Assembly: GCF_001425485.1 (NCBI RefSeq)
Contig: NZ_LMQW01000053.1
Coordinates: 160,856-224,855 of the forward strand
Reading direction: 5' to 3'
DNA from: Aureimonas sp. Leaf427
Lineage (GTDB): Bacteria > Pseudomonadota > Alphaproteobacteria > Rhizobiales > Rhizobiaceae
DNA: 64,000 nt
Below, piece by piece: positions 63,080 to 64,000 of the stretch (its first letter is position 1; every line of letters begins with the position of its first letter). Under the pieces are notes generated by a model. The model made no database searches. It worked only from the letters and a program-made list of their open reading frames with translations, and was not told the DNA's origin. The translations under genes and the position numbers were made by a program.

Positions 63080-63095
63080 GTTCCACAAATGGAAC
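63080..63095. promoter_or_regulatory. Probable LysR operator adjoining the LysR start
   Basis: A perfect inverted repeat GTTCCA-CAAA-TGGAAC ends exactly at the LysR start codon. It lies 89 bases from the divergent isochorismatase-like gene. It fits an autoregulatory LysR site. Confidence 0.5.
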
Positions 63096-63895
63096 ATGAT
63101 CGGCTTCAGCGACTTCGACGGCCTCGTCATCTTCACCCGGATCGCGCAAGCCGGAAGCCTTGCGGCTGCGGAACGTGCGACGGGCATCCCGAAAGCGACC
63201 CTCTCACGGCGCCTTGCGGCCCTGGAACAGTCGCTCGACGTCCGCCTCGTGCGCCGTACGAAGACGGGTGTGGTGCTGACGGAGGAAGGCCGAAGACTTT
63301 TCGAACGAGGCCTTCCTGCGGTCGGGTTGGCGGAACTCGCCGTTGCGGAGGTTCGGCACGACGGCACGGCGCTGTCCGGCAACGTTCGCCTGTCGCTGCC
63401 ACCCGATATTGCCGTCGCGGCCCTCGCGCCCGCCCTGATCCGCTTCAAGCGCCGTCACCCGGATGTGAACGTCGAGATGACCCTGGCCGACCGGCGGGTG
63501 TCGTTGGTCGAGGAGGGCTACGACCTCGTGGTGCGGATGGGACCGTTGACGGACTCCGACCTGATGTCACGGCGGATCGCGTCACTTCCGCGTACGCTGT
63601 CGCGAGTCCGGCGTTCGTCGATGCCCATCCCAAGATGCTCGAGCCCTCGGAGCTTGCGACGCTTCCCGCGCTCGCGATCACCCGCGACGCCAGTCCCTGG
63701 GAACTGACAGGGCGCGACAGAAAAACGGCTTTGGTCCGTCCCCGCGTCGGGTTCGCCGCCAACCGCCAGACGATCCTCGTCGACGCCGCGATCGCCAACC
63801 TCGGCATCGCCAACCTTCCGACGTTCCTCGTCCAGGACGCGTTGCTGACGGGAAGGCTAGGCCGGATCGACATTCAGGATTCCCAATCGGGTTGA
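63096..63895 (+). pseudogene. LysR regulator gene with frameshift and IS-truncated 3' end
   Basis: The frame from ATG 63096 encodes a full LysR N-terminus (FTRIAQAGSLAAAERATGIP, recognition region KATLSRRLAALEQSL) and part of the effector domain up to MSRRIASLPR. The sequence then shifts. From about 63588 the LysR sequence continues in the third frame (YAVASPAFVDAHPKML, DAAIANLGIANLPTFLVQ) until a stop at 63893-63895. One base lost, or two gained, near 63585-63595 explains this. The C-terminal 30-40 residues expected of LysR are missing and an IS5-type element follows at once, so the gene was also cut by insertion. It probably no longer regulates the divergent genes. Confidence 0.8.
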
Positions 63896-64000
63896 TCGCT
63901 GATTCATAGGGTTCCGTGTTGCGACACGGAGCTTTGGATGGCGACCAAGCGGTATGAGATCAGCGGGGAACAGTGGGCGAAGATCGCCCTGCTGGTGCCC
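63870..64000 (+). mobile_element. Left end of an IS5-family element (runs off window)
   Basis: The LysR sequence stops making sense near 63870-63895, and a transposase gene starts at 63938. The exact left terminal repeat cannot be fixed because the right end is outside the window. Confidence 0.6.
63938..64000 (+). CDS. IS5-family transposase, N-terminal part (3' end outside window)
   Basis: An ATG at 63938 opens a frame reading ATKRYEISGEQWAKIALLVP to the window edge. The YEIS-x-EQW-x-xI-x-x-L-L/V-P pattern is the N-terminal helix-turn-helix-like start (DUF4096 type) of IS5/IS1182-related DDE transposases. Only 21 residues are visible, so the catalytic DDE residues cannot be checked. It directly follows the truncated LysR gene. 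Confidence 0.75.
   Translation, partial: MATKRYEISGEQWAKIALLVP

Overview
The window is a GC-rich (about 65%) chromosome segment of an alphaproteobacterium, most likely a member of the Hyphomicrobiales (Rhizobiales). This rests on the protein families and base composition; I cannot name the genus. It has three parts: the right end of a prophage, a defence-type operon directly outside the prophage attachment site, and a long accessory chromosome stretch of transport and redox modules.

Positions 1-18092: right part of a podovirus-like prophage. Structural, fibre, ejection and lysis genes (3-13780) run on the plus strand, mostly with ATGA-type overlaps. Two are separated from the next gene by a strong intrinsic terminator, as is the large ejection protein from the first fibre gene. 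After the lysis genes comes an AT-richer, opposite-strand accessory trio (15590-16405 D12 adenine methylase, 15076-15597 four-helix membrane protein, 13934-15076 DGQHR/DndB-like protein), then a tyrosine integrase. A 3' fragment of tRNA-Gly(CCC) at 18044-18092 is the attachment-site duplicate. Its orientation places the intact tRNA and the other phage end to the left, outside the window.

Positions 18269-22777: a tightly packed three-gene operon that fits the ABC-three-component (Lamassu-type) plan. It has a small winged-helix-like middle component, an SMC/Rad50-like ATPase with a zinc hook, and a large protein with a C-terminal PD-(D/E)XK nuclease domain. This is the strongest candidate for an interesting conflict system. 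A DEDDh exonuclease gene follows.

Positions 23950-45348: several small modules in which a LysR regulator is divergent from genes for DoxX proteins, a VOC dioxygenase-like protein, azoreductase, flavin monooxygenase, AhpD-like protein, NAD-binding protein or cupin. Between them lie a hybrid histidine kinase and a tripartite tricarboxylate transporter locus (tctD-tctE-tctC-tctB-tctA plus a methylisocitrate-lyase-like gene) whose sensor kinase is interrupted by an in-frame amber codon. RcnB-like, Rrf2 and MscS-CNBD genes follow. Gene debris (GcvT, MarR and LysR tails) and a degenerate about 90-bp repeat occupy the larger gaps.

Positions 45586-58312: glpK and glpD, two SGNH esterases and a ribose-type ABC importer form one minus-strand train. 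A third SGNH esterase, a ROK regulator and an SDR lie divergently. Together they suggest import and de-esterification of an acylated sugar or glycerol derivative.

Positions 58430-64000: GST, cupin, alpha/beta hydrolase, pirin, SDR and isochorismatase-family genes lie divergent from a LysR gene that carries a frameshift and has lost its 3' end to an IS5-type element, which runs off the window.
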